Source of the DNA: Scleromitrula shiraiana
Lineage: Eukaryota > Ascomycota > Leotiomycetes > Helotiales > Sclerotiniaceae
Direction of reading: 5' to 3'
DNA: 64,000 nt
NCBI GenBank assembly: GCA_028455995.1
Contig: JABELC010000007.1
Location: 2,102,001-2,166,000, forward strand
The notes under the pieces are model-generated. The model was not told the DNA's origin. It worked only from the letters and a program-made list of their open reading frames with translations, and ran no database searches. This document shows positions 49,458 to 60,575 of the stretch, one piece after another. Each line of letters starts with the position of its first letter. The stretch's first letter is position 1. The translations under genes were made by a program, and so were the position numbers.

Positions 49458-50817
49458 TCAAAAATCGATTCGCAAGTTGGAACGATGACAATGTTGAGTA
49501 TATTGAGAATCTTGGGAATGATCAGTATCTCCTCGAGCTCCCCCTTTATTAGTAACTCCCGAAACACGATTAGAATAACGAGTACTAATAGTAATTAGAT
49601 ATTGTAACTGATATTCAGTGATATTTTTAGTAACAATCGATTTTATTTTATTGCATAGTTCATGCACTAGATAAACATTTATATTAGATATTGTTTTATT
49701 GTTATTTATATATGCAATTCCAATTTACTTACTAACAGGCTCGTATTGTTCCCAGTCATCATGAACTTGAGGTGACTCCATCTTCATTAATGTAACTTCC
49801 TTTTGAATAATTTCATGAAAAAAATTCTTCAAAATTTCCTCCCTGGATGATTGTATTTGAGATTCATTAATGTGTATAATACGCTCTAGATAAAAACAAT
49901 TATATTAGATATTGTTTTATCGTTATTTATACGCGCGATTCCAATTGACTTACTATCTATAGAATTTAAGCCAGTTATATAATTATTGAGTGTCGCTATA
50001 ATGTTTTTTTCATGAATAATCTCTCTTATTTGCTTAATTACTCGACATATATCTTTATACTCCTCCAAATTTTTCGAAGAATGCAATTGCGCTTGCGTCG
50101 AGTCGCTAACTAGATAAAAATAATTATATTAGATATTGTTTTATTGTTATTTATATACATAATTCTAATTTACTTACATAAATCTTTTGTATTAACATTA
50201 GATATAAAATAATAAACCACAAAATAAGATTTGAAATCGATTTTAGATAAACGATCATCGTTCCATTTGAGCGGCATTATATGGTCAGCCTTATTTGAGT
50301 GGTCAGCATTATTTGAGATTGCATTTAAAGCCTGTTTTTTAGCTTTCTTGTATAAAGTTACTAAATATTGATGAAATCAGTAAGTGTTTTAGCTTGAGGT
50401 TGTTACTATAACTAACGAATTTCTGATTTAGGGCAGCCTAAATAAGCCAAAAAAAAAGGTACCATCTGTTTTATGTCTTTTGCAGGTATAAACCTATATA
50501 ATTTCACTTTCTCTATTGTAAAATTTCCGACTTTCCAATAGTGATAGTAAGTTTTATTTAAAGGCTTTCGATGAGAATTATTGGAATGGACCCATACTGA
50601 TTTATTATCCTCACTTAGATCATTAAGCTTTTTAATAGGGAATATATCGTTGTTGATACCATGATAGAAACTGACATGCTTAAGGAGATGAACGAGGTAA
50701 GTAATTATTTTGTTGAAATAATTTGATATTGAAACTCACGAGTTCTTTATTTTCGTTTTCTTTGAAGACTTTAAAACGAATATAAAAGGGATATTTATTA
50801 GTATTATCAGGCTTCAT
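49458..50817 (-). CDS. Six-exon repeat-family protein, copy C (346 aa, function unknown)
   Basis: Exons from 5' to 3': 50817-50740, 50678-50417, 50360-50178, 50109-49954, 49885-49733 and 49666-49458. They sum to 1041 nt and read through without a stop, giving 346 aa. All five introns have GT-AG ends; introns 3-5 belong to the near-identical set. Exon 2 encodes a conserved Tyr/Trp/His-rich block (YYHYWKVGNF, then PFFLAYLG). Exons 4, 5 and 6 each encode one short Ile/Lys/Glu helix such as IKQIREIIHEK, hinting at exon duplication. There is no low-complexity tail, so this may be the ancestral form. It lacks a signal peptide or membrane helix. The family is unknown to me; the intact frame in a RIP-prone genome suggests recent arrival or selection. 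Confidence 0.7.
49667..50177 (-). repeat. Introns 3, 4 and 5 of copy C, near-identical
   Basis: Introns at 50177-50110 (68 bp), 49953-49886 (68 bp) and 49732-49667 (66 bp), all phase 1. They belong to the same sequence family as those in copies A and B. The middle one differs most, with GTAAGTCAATTGGAATCGCG at the donor side. Confidence 0.85.
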
Positions 50818-50835
50818 ATTTAGACGATTGCGTTA

Positions 50836-51060
50836 GATAATGAATGCTCAAGTATTGATTAATTGAAGATAGGAAATTCAGATCAAGTATTGATTAATTG
50901 AAGATAGGAAATTCAGATCAAGTATTGATTAATTGAAGATAGGAAGTTCAGATCAAGTATTGATTAATTGAAGATAGGAAGCTCAGATATTGGTTAATTG
51001 AAGATAGAAGGCTCAGGTATTGATTGATTGAAGATAGGAAGTGATTGAAGATAGGAAGCA
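50836..51060 (-). repeat. 30-35 bp leader repeats of copy C
   Basis: About seven units. The first four are 35 bp (AAGTATTGATTAATTGAAGA plus TAGGAAATTCAGATC); later ones are about 24-30 bp. This is the highest copy number of the three leaders. Confidence 0.85.
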
Positions 51061-52056
51061 CACTAACGCGTCTTCCCTCTCTATTTATCATAAAGCCAAC
51101 ATACCCAACTATCCTATAATATTGACCATTGACGCCATTCTTCAATTAGTTATCTATATGATATGATCAGCAGTAGGATCTGAGATCCATAATTGTGGCG
51201 TTTGTAGCAGTAAGAAGGCCTCATCCCTCGAGGCCGATATTGACCTTTGAGATATGGATGGAAGATAGCCATTAGCAAGAATCGAACTGTAGGTCTGTAA
51301 ACAGGCTCAAGTTCTGATTGCCCTGTATCTTCGAAACCAGCTCAAGCTGACTGTATTAGATAAACCTTTTGGGGCTTTGCCAAAATATCAGACGATGGCC
51401 AAGGGGTGCAGAGCCCGGGTCGGCGCTTACGAATGAGTCACCAGCTGTCCTTAAGCGCCATATTATCCACGTTAGATACCAGGACATTCATATCAATGTA
51501 AGGATATATCCTATCTAGGCGATAGCCATCCAATCACCAAGACTCTAATAAGCAACTTTTAGTACTAGTCGGACCCTTATAGCATGGCTATGAATATGGG
51601 TATCCAAGTGATAAGACTCTAGGTATGATCCTCACGACCCGACCTAGATGTGAATATTTATTGGTCTTAATTTAGATAAAATATGGAGGCGCATTAAGCG
51701 CTCGCACGCTCGTATCTGTTGGATAATGGATGATCTACTAAAGAAAGGACAATCGTTGGTGTCCACTCAGCCCCACAAGATGATGGGTACCCCCGAGGTC
51801 CCCCAAGTATTCGCAGTATGAAAAGATCCCGCTGTAAAACGTTTGGATGATCTTCCCGCGGCTAATTTTTCCACAGAATTTTAATTCCACTCGTGAAATT
51901 TTTAGCACCCTCACTTTTTTCATCCAGTTGTATGTACCAGTAGTTCATCTATCTTTATCTAATCTTGTCCAGAAATTATAAAGATCAAATAAACTCCCTC
52001 AACAGAGCCTACAGGAGGCTTGATCCATCAAGAGTACGATCTCATAATAGATAGAT

Positions 52057-52220
52057 AAAATAAAGTAAAGTAAACAGAGGAACTTGAAACATACCAAAAT
52101 CAGATACGACATAAGAATAGATCACCAAGTGATATATTAAAATAAAGTAAAGTAAACAGAGGAGCTTGAAACATATCAAAATCAGATACGATATAAGAAT
52201 AGATCACCAAGTGATATATT
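52057..52220. repeat. 82-bp tandem duplication
   Basis: Two units, 52057-52138 and 52139-52220, differing at about three positions, all transitions. Each contains AAGTAAACAGAGGA and GATCACCAAGTGATATATTA. Confidence 0.9.
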
Positions 52221-52915
52221 AATTCATGTATCAAAATTTCATTTCAAAGCTTTATTGAAAACTAATAAATTAATTAAAAAACATTATAAAATTTATTTTT
52301 ATTTTGAATAATTATGTCCTTTCATTTGATATTACTACTAGTACTATTAAATCAAAATTCCAAATTGCCAGTGTTTAACTAAAAATTAAAGAACTTGAAT
52401 TAACTTACTTGAATATACTAGTATAAATTTAAAGATCATATAGTATATAAATTAATATATTTCTTATTAAATATACTAGTAAATATCAATTTATATAACT
52501 TGAATGTGTATTTATATTAATATATAATACTAGTATATATATATATTCATTGATAAAGAAATAAAAATCAAATTAAATCAAATCAATTCAAATCAAATCA
52601 AATACTAGACCTTACTAGTAAGATTCATTCAAGTTTGTTCCGAGTCATTCAACTCATATTACAATCCCCCCTCAGGCTTCCCCTTCCCCCCTCCCATCTC
52701 CTATCTCTCACCTCCCCTCACTCATTTTTATAACAAAAAGCCACTGGCATCTTCCTTCAGGCTACTAGTATACCGCGAAAATCAAAAAGATAAAAACAAG
52801 ATCTTCAACTTGAAGGAACTTCAAGGAAATAAGAGAGAAAAGAATAAATTCGGGCTCCATACTACTATCCTCAGGCTGCTGTCCATACAATACATAAGAA
52901 CATAAGATCGATCAG

Positions 52916-52965
52916 TATCCATATCCATATCCATATCCATATCCATATCCATATCCATATCCATA
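52916..52965. repeat. TATCCA hexanucleotide microsatellite
   Basis: About eight perfect units of ATATCC. The sequence is not the fungal telomere repeat TTAGGG or its complement. Confidence 0.9.
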
Positions 52966-53100
52966 ATACTCAAGTTTAGTGTTTACTGGCTAGGGTATCT
53001 CCATTATCCATCCATTCATCCAACTTCACTTATCTCCCATCACATTCTCTTCCCACTAATCACTCAAATCAATCACGCATCCATATCAACATTCCCCTCC

Positions 53101-56100
53101 TTATTCCCTCCTCCCTCTAGTAGTCCTCCCCGATCCCGCCACAACAATCGAAGTAACCGCCTTCTTAACCACCGCGGCCGCCGGCGCTGCGCCCTTCTTC
53201 CCTCTCCCTTTACCCTTCCCAACAACCTCTTCCGCATCCTCCTCCTTACCTTCATCCCCATCCGCCGCATCGCCCCCCTCCTCACCCTCAACAACCGGCA
53301 CTACTCTCCCCGCTCCCCTCGTCCTCATATTCCTCGCACTAAGAGTAGGTTTCAACGCCGTTCTCGCACTCTTAACCGGAGTCTCCTTAATCGTGGTCAT
53401 CGCCGTCGCTTTCACACCCCTACCACCCCGCGTTTTCTTTCCGTTTGTTTTCGCAACTACTTCTTCCTCTTCTTCCTCTGCATTCTCATCTTGCATATTC
53501 ACATCTTCATTTTCCACTTCTGCTTCTGCTTCTTTCTCAACCTCGGCTTCAGGTTCGGAGTCAATATCAGGAGTTACTTTCTTGACCTCGGCTTTTTCCT
53601 TTTTACCTCTTGCGACTCTAGCTCTGGAATTGCGTTTTGCTGGTGGTGGGGTAGCTTCTTTTTCTGGTTCGACTTCTGCTTCTTCTTCAGGTTCAGGTTC
53701 AAGTGTATCTTCCTTCTCCGGCTCGGATTCTGGTTCCGATTCCGGTTCAGGTGCAGCTTTTCTTGTAGATGATTTCTTTCCCTTAGGTGTTGGTTTGGCG
53801 GATCGCTTTGGAGGAGGTGGTGGGGATGATTGTTTTTCTTCTTCTTCAGCATCTCCCTCTGCCTCTTGCATTTCCACATCCTCATCCTCATCATCCTCCT
53901 CAACCACCGGCGCCGACTTTTTAGGAGTTCTTCCTTTCCTCACCTTCTCCTTCTCCACAACTTTTTCCTCTTCCTCTGCCGCTGAACCATCCTCTTCCAC
54001 ATTAGGGGCATCCGATAATTCTTCATCCGAACCATCTTCCTCTTCCTCTTCTTCACCCTCAATACTATTACCATCTTCATCATGATAGACCCACTTAGAA
54101 ACTCCACCCAACATTTCCTCGTCATCTTCGCTATCATCCCTATCAGCATAGCTTTTCCTCGCACTTGCACCTCTTCCACTTCTTCTCCTCTCACTATCAT
54201 TCACTGGCGTACTAAACTCCTTTACCTTCTTTGGTTTTGGAGTTTTGATTTGTCTGTGCGCCTTTTCTCTCTTGGAGCTAGAGATTCTTGAAGATTTAGT
54301 TGCATCGGATTTATGTCTCTTGGAAGATGGTGTGGCATTTTCATCTGAAGATTTGCGTTTTTGTGACTATTGATGAATTCATATTAGTAAGGAGGCAAGG
54401 CTACGAAGGAATAAATAAATATGCTTACCCTTTTCCTATCATTCTCTCTCAATAACTTATCTAACAAAATATCCACTTCATCAGACAAGTAATTCTTCTC
54501 AGCAATTTCTTGTGCAACCTCATGAGATGGTAATGGCCCGAATAATTTTTTGGGGACGAAGACTTTAGCAGGGTAACTTTGCATGGTCCAGCCTTTCTTT
54601 TGTTCCCATTTCGAAAGGACGGTTTGCGCAAGATCACTCAACACATAGAGATTTTCTGATTTAGAAGGATCCAAAGCATCCTGAGCCTGTTTAACAGTTT
54701 GAGCATACTTGAAGAGGAGGCCCAAATTATCTGCCGAGGCGATGGTAGAAACATAATACAATATGTATTGTGCATGGTCTTTCAATTCGGATGGTTCGTT
54801 ACTGTAATCTGGGTGGTGGGCTAATAGGGATAAAAGCCTTGGCAAAATCCTCTCCATCATAGGGGATTTGGTTTCTGCAAATACCTTTGCACGTGAACGG
54901 ATCCATGTAATGATAGAGTTCTTGAAGTTGAGTTCTGGTTCAAAAGCAGTCAAGAAAATTATTGTGTAATAACGATCATGAAGTTTACTCTTGACCAAGT
55001 ATTTCTGAAGTTTTTCGATAAAACCTCTTCGAACATTAGGATGCTCATCTTGAGCTACGAAAGCGAGATTATTGAAATGAACAGGAGTCAAAAGATCGTC
55101 AAACACTGGATTCGTGCATAATTTGAGCATCAGTTGAGCAGACAACAAACGTAATCGAGATTTGTGGTGTTTCGGGGTGTTCTTTGCCTTTGATACTTCT
55201 CCGTTGTTATGAATCAATGTATTTAGGAGTTTGTAAACTGGTTGGGCTACGGTTCTCGCTTCGTCAGGATTATCGGCAGTCCGTAGCCTGTTAACCAGAA
55301 TCTTAAGCGCCAAGCATTTTGCTTGACACTCCTCATCCAATTCATCATCAGTTTGCCAGCTGACATCTGTATCTTTGCTTGATGTTCGAACTTTGAGAAG
55401 GATATCTTGAGTAGTGATTTCGAGGATCTCATCATTGAACTCATCTGCAGTTTTGGGACCCAATAATTGAAGTTGACTAATTGCTGCAAGTTTGGTCAAG
55501 AAATGATCCTCACCATACTTCCAACCCTTGGTCGATCTTTCTAAGAGGTCTTTGGCATGCATTTCTTTTCGTTCGGTAGCAGCCATCAGAAGAGTTACAG
55601 CATATTTTGCTGCCCGAGGAGGAGTTCCATACAAGGCATAGTTGACCAGGGTTTGGACAAATTTACGATCTGTAGGAAGTGATTTTGACTCACTCTTACT
55701 CTTGGCGAATACTGCACATGCTTTTAGAGTTGAAACGGTACCTGGATCATTGGCCTTTGTATTCGATGGAGCATCTTCCTCGAGAGTCTTGCATAGTTCC
55801 TTGATGTTTGTGGTGAGAACCTCTGGATTCTTCTCAGATATCTCGCTCAGAACCTCTTGAGCAGTGGCGCCCAGACCCTTATCATCCGTTCTCGCGTATT
55901 GAAGCATGGGAGGCAAATGACTTCGATTATAGACAAGTAATGCAGAGCGGTAAATGAGTGTAGTCATGGTATCCAGCAGACCAGCTGGAGGATTAGGCGC
56001 CCCTTCAATGCGCTTTGAAAACTCTTTAATTGCATTATGAACAGTTTTGAAATCGATCTTAGGATCCATAGCCCATCGTAAAAGTTGGTAAGACCTTCGA

Positions 56101-58260
56101 TCATGCATTTTCGCATACTTGCGTAATTCTTGGTCGACCTTTAATGGTTCAGGGAGTAAATTGATAAGGTAATTGATCGCAGCGTTGAGTTTTTGTTCGA
56201 TTTCCGCACCGTTCTTGCCCATAACACCACCGTTGTACTCTTCGCATTGCTTGATAAAAACAGCAAGAACTTGAGAATATAGCTTTTGATTTGCTTGGAT
56301 AGCGAAGAAAGCTTTCTTCGCCTTTGCATCGAGAGATCGTACTAATAACAGGATACGCTCCGCACGAGCTTTATCTGCATCGAAAGGTCCATCGACGGAT
56401 AATTGAGATTGTGAAGCGCCATTAGACTTTGCTCCCTTAATCTTAGAAGGGGGGTACGTCAGAGGTAGTAATTGCTCAAACGTTACATGATACAATAGAA
56501 CATAGAGCTCCTTATCATTGGCGAAAAAGGCGTCAAAAATCTTTGAAGGAATAGCTCCTACTGCAGCAATTACACTCTCATTGCCTGCGGCGATTTCTCC
56601 AATAGCCACGCCCCATATAGTGCCCAGTATTTTCATAGCTTCAACTCGTACAGCTGGTTTGCGGTCCCGTGCTCGGTCGGCCAGATTACCAAGAACTGAA
56701 TTAGATTTGGTCACTGGTCCATTGGGAGCAAACAATCTCATAATATCCTGTAAACTAAAACCAGCAACCGATTTCACAGCAGCAAGTCTAACTTTCTCAT
56801 CGGGATCGTTCAGCTTCTCTGCTAGAGCTTTAACCAACGCAGTTTCGTCTTCTCGAGTCAATCCAATACCTCCAGCTGATGTGAGTAAAATTCGTCCAAT
56901 AGCAGTTGTCCAAGCTGCACGAATGACCGGCGATTTATCCATCTTTCTACCCATGAAGCTATGATAAGCAGCAGGATGTGTTAGAGAGAAAGATTGTGGT
57001 GAAGTGGGTTTTGTAAGAATGTTAATCGACTCTGGTTCAACAAAATCATCGAGTTTCAAAGGTGGGTAAGCAGCAGGATCCATGACAGGAGGAGGGGGTG
57101 GTCCTGCAGCGCCAATACCAGATATGATATCTCCTAGGGTATCGGTAGCTAATTTGCGCAACTCAACATTGTCCGCAGACAATTCTGCTTCGACTTGAGG
57201 AATAACGTTCTGTAAGACCGCCGGCGATGCACGCCACAGCTCGCGTAGAAGTTTATGAGCTCTGTGAAGATCTTTCAAATCCACATCAGTTGGTTCCGCA
57301 TCATCATCCTCGTTTTCCGATTCCGCATCATCACCTCTTCGATTTCCTTCCGATGCCGCAAGAAGCATGACGTCGGTGAAGAATTGACTGACATAGCGAG
57401 ACATCTTATCGGAGCATTCGTTACAGATCGTTTTAGCCATATTATAAGCTTCCGGTAAATCTTTCAACAGCAAGGTAGATTGTTTGTCATCTGCTTTCGC
57501 ATTGTTCTTTGATTTCCCTGCCGCTTCAGGTGTCGCAGCTCGAAGGAATTGGGCAACGATGATATCGATAACCGGCCTAGGAAGAGCTGCTGTTTCGTCT
57601 ACTAGAGTAACTAGAGCATTTTTCATGTTGAATTTAACATCGTTCGTGACTTCTTCGCCGGTATAGGACTTCTTGGTGCTAGCAGTGATATCGAAGAAGG
57701 TAATGAAGAGATGCTGTAAGAGCTCATCGGAATTGGGCACATCTCCAAGTAAGAGGATACTTTTAATCTCCGCGAGAGACGATAGGACATATTTGTGTTG
57801 CGTATTATATCCGTGACCAGGGTCGGAAAGAGCTGGAAAGATGGTAGAGATGAAGAGGGTGAATATGTGCTAAAACAATTAGTTACTCTAAGCTGGAGCT
57901 TTGCGAGAGATAGAGACCGCATACCTTGACTTGGGTTTCCGTAAAAGGCGCATCGGGAGCGCATAGCCTTAATATATCTACTAAGCAGCAAGCCGTCCAT
58001 GCCTTAACACCTTTGTCCTTGTGAGTTAATAAATTCTGCGCGGCAAGTTCTTTCGCAACTCCAGTTAGAGATGATGTATCCACTTCTTCCTGCTCTAGCT
58101 CGCCCAGCTCGCCCGAGAGCTTCTCAAGTCTCTGGAGTAAGGTTGCCGTCGCGATAGGTTTTCCTGCGCGCCATGATAATGGCTCGTTGAAGGTTAAGAC
58201 ATTCGAAGAAGCTTCAGGCTCGGGAGATTCAATTGGATTGCGACGCTTGCGCGAGGCCAT
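53101..58260 (-). CDS. Sister chromatid cohesion protein Pds5 (1680 aa)
   Basis: Three exons: 58260-57925, 57869-54429 and 54366-53101; 5043 nt. Introns of 55 and 62 bp have GT-AG ends and keep frame. The protein matches the Pds5/Spo76/BimD family in layout: about 1250 residues of HEAT-type helical repeats, then an acidic, Lys-rich disordered tail of over 400 residues with AT-hook-like patches (TRGGRG, GKGRGKKG, TTRGRR). Pds5 binds the kleisin part of the cohesin ring in the nucleus and works with Wapl and Eco1 to control cohesin release and acetylation, so it supports sister-chromatid cohesion and repair. The start ATG precedes a basic RKRR stretch and the conserved LTFNEPLSW segment. The fungal family is usually about 1300-1600 aa; the extra length is in the tail. 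A single-copy host gene. Confidence 0.93.
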
Positions 58261-59314
58261 TTTCAAATTAAGAACTCCAGTCGCGAGGGTGTAATTATTA
58301 GAGATATTCTCATTCAAATCAGTTTTGAAGATGTACAATTATTGTTTTGTTCCTTGATCGAGATTTGGTGAGTTTGACGATGATTTATCATTGACCTTTG
58401 CATTTACATGGGTATCTGAGGAGAAATCGCGTGTCGTACGGAGAATTGAGGTAACTTGAGTTCTAATTATTCTAGACGCGTTTTCAGAGCTGTAATTGAT
58501 TAGTAATCAGACTATGATTTGGGAGTTGCTTTTTACATCATTTCATCTTTTCGTCTTTCTTCATATCATATTATATTATATCATATCATACCATACATAT
58601 TATATTATACATATTATATCATGCATATTATATCATCTTGCTCAAAAATCTTTGACCCTTTTTTTATTTCTATTCGCTTCGAATATCACTTTTATCTATT
58701 CAGAAGATGTTGAAAGTCTACTACTTATTCTACACTCTGGGTTTCATTTAATATCGAATACTGCGGCATGGATTCCATTCAAGTTGATGGATGGTGTTAG
58801 AGATGTGCCACGTACACAATATGATTGCAGATAGGCTGTCCTCAGTTACTGTCTACCATTCTCGTTGCTGGAGGTAATAATCGAAAGCAAAGGCATCCGA
58901 ATTTTAATACGATAACTCCTCCTATCTCAAGTGAAGCAATAAGTATGTGGTCATATCACATGAATCCTCTTGGTCATTGCCTTCAATTCAAATCAACAAC
59001 CCAGGATTTGGGGTTCAATATACAGATAGAAATTTCTTATTTCATCACTCTAGGAGCTGTAAAGAATTGAAAAGAACTGTAAAGAATTGGAAATGGCGGA
59101 GATCGAGTCACTCAGTATAAGGTCAAGATATCGATCCTCAAGCACTTTATTATTGTATCGATCAAGATGATCAACACATGTCTAGAAATTAGGCCATCAC
59201 AAGAAGTACACAAGAAGTAAAGCAAGGCAGAAGAGTACACTTATTAATAATAATAATAATTATTATTATTATTATTAGTCCTTGTAATTTAAAGTGATGG
59301 TGAATTCTTGCCAT

Positions 59315-59345
<31 letters not shown>

Positions 59346-60575
59346 GTTTATTTCCTCAAGAATGGTTGACCTCGTATTGTATCGAGAACGTACATACAGG
59401 ACCAAATATAAAATTCTCAAGAATTTCCATCAAGAGTATGAAGCTATGTGATTTTTAATAATATTTATTAAAGACCGCAATCTCAAGTGATCTTGGTGAC
59501 CAAGTATTTCATAACCATATAGGTGGACTATGTCCAACATCTGGGATCACATGATATCTAGTGTTTGCGAGAAATTATATTCATACAATCTTATCTATTA
59601 CTCATGTCAAAATCAGATTGATGATCAAAATATCCAACTGTAAAGGATATAAAGGATGTAAATGATGTTTGCTGTCATAATTGCATGATGGTGCCCGGTG
59701 CCCATTGCCCATTATGCAGGCAGGTGATGTATGACACTCACGAAATAAAATTCATCAAGAAGATCGGATCAGATATTTCAAGGAACTGACAATAAAAAGT
59801 CAAGTAAAATTAATAAAATTATAGATGAGTAACGATGGTTTGAACTTTGAATCAATGTTTGCTTTCATTGGAGTATCCAAGTAGTAATGCAGCTCGATGG
59901 TTGGCCATGGCCCATGAGCAAGCAACATGTACAAATAAAATTTCAGATAAATATATAGTATTCATCTTATGGCTCCGCGTTATTTCGAGATATTTTCCTT
60001 ACTGACTTCAAAAGTGAATATCAGATGAACTCATCAATCAACAATCAACAATCAACATGAACAGTCTGATAATAATATTGACTTCAATCTCATTTAATCA
60101 AGACTTTATCTAAAGATTCACTTCCCCAATTTAACGTCATTATGACCAGTTATGTTATCTTATGTAGGTATTCTTATATTGGTGAGTGATTTCGAATTAA
60201 AATGAGTATATAATAAAAAATCTCAACAATTTCGTCCTCACTTTTTACTTTCACCACGCAACCACCACAACAACAACAACAACAACAAAACAATCTTTCT
60301 CTAGGGAAAGCAAACAAATCGTCGACCGATTTAAATACACTCTTTTTACTCTCATATCTCATTCACAAATCCTACGTTCCACACGCATATATTCCAGTCA
60401 TTTCAATTCAAATTGATTCTCGGCACCATAACAATCGTTCCATCGATCTATCAAAAAGTCCATCTCAAAGATTCAAAGCACTATTTCTCTGTTACTTCTC
60501 TCGAGACACCATTTTATCTTTCATTTCAAGAACGAAGCCTCTCATCTTAGAAAGATAACTTCAAAATTCAAAAAA
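58261..60575. other. Intergenic region with microsatellites
   Basis: 2.3 kb between divergent genes. 58570-58625 has ATCATATTATA-type repeats. TTATTAATAATAATAA-type sequence sits at 59243-59277 and (AAT)n at 59315-59342. 60258-60290 has (CAA)n just ahead of the next gene, with C/T-rich stretches at 60440-60545 that are typical of a fungal promoter or 5' leader. No gene with support; the open frames at 58.5-59.1 kb are AT-rich and unlike coding sequence. Confidence 0.55.

Larger units (their letters stand above)
49265..51395 (-). repeat. Gene-bearing repeat, copy C
   Basis: Minus-strand copy, in the same orientation as copy B and opposite to A. It has one leader unit instead of four. That unit is interrupted at about 51137-51170 by a short unrelated stretch next to the CCTA/GGCGTC motif. 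Base composition is near normal. Confidence 0.8.
51396..53100. other. Transition zone between repeat-rich and host sequence
   Basis: 51400-52050 has balanced composition, but no frame beyond 61 codons and no recognised element. 52240-52620 is AT-rich. 52660-52740 is C/T-rich. The gene to the right is pds5, whose stop lies at 53101, so the last few hundred bases probably include its 3' untranslated region. Confidence 0.5.

Noticed and set aside
51290..51320. tRNA gene around the GTTCGATTC motif in the repeat leaders
   Set aside because: Only the T-loop/B-box-like part is present; no acceptor stem, D arm or anticodon arm could be folded around it.
52916..52965. Telomere-like or centromere-like repeat
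   Set aside because: A simple TATCCA microsatellite of eight units; it does not match TTAGGG-type telomeres.
53393..54085. Plus-strand Ser-rich frame of 230 codons
   Set aside because: Antisense of the acidic pds5 tail (GAA/GAG codons read as TTC/CTC and TCT/TCC).
58496..59070. Small open frames between pds5 and the GPI protein gene
   Set aside because: They overlap AT microsatellites, have no introns or domains, and overlap each other in different frames.
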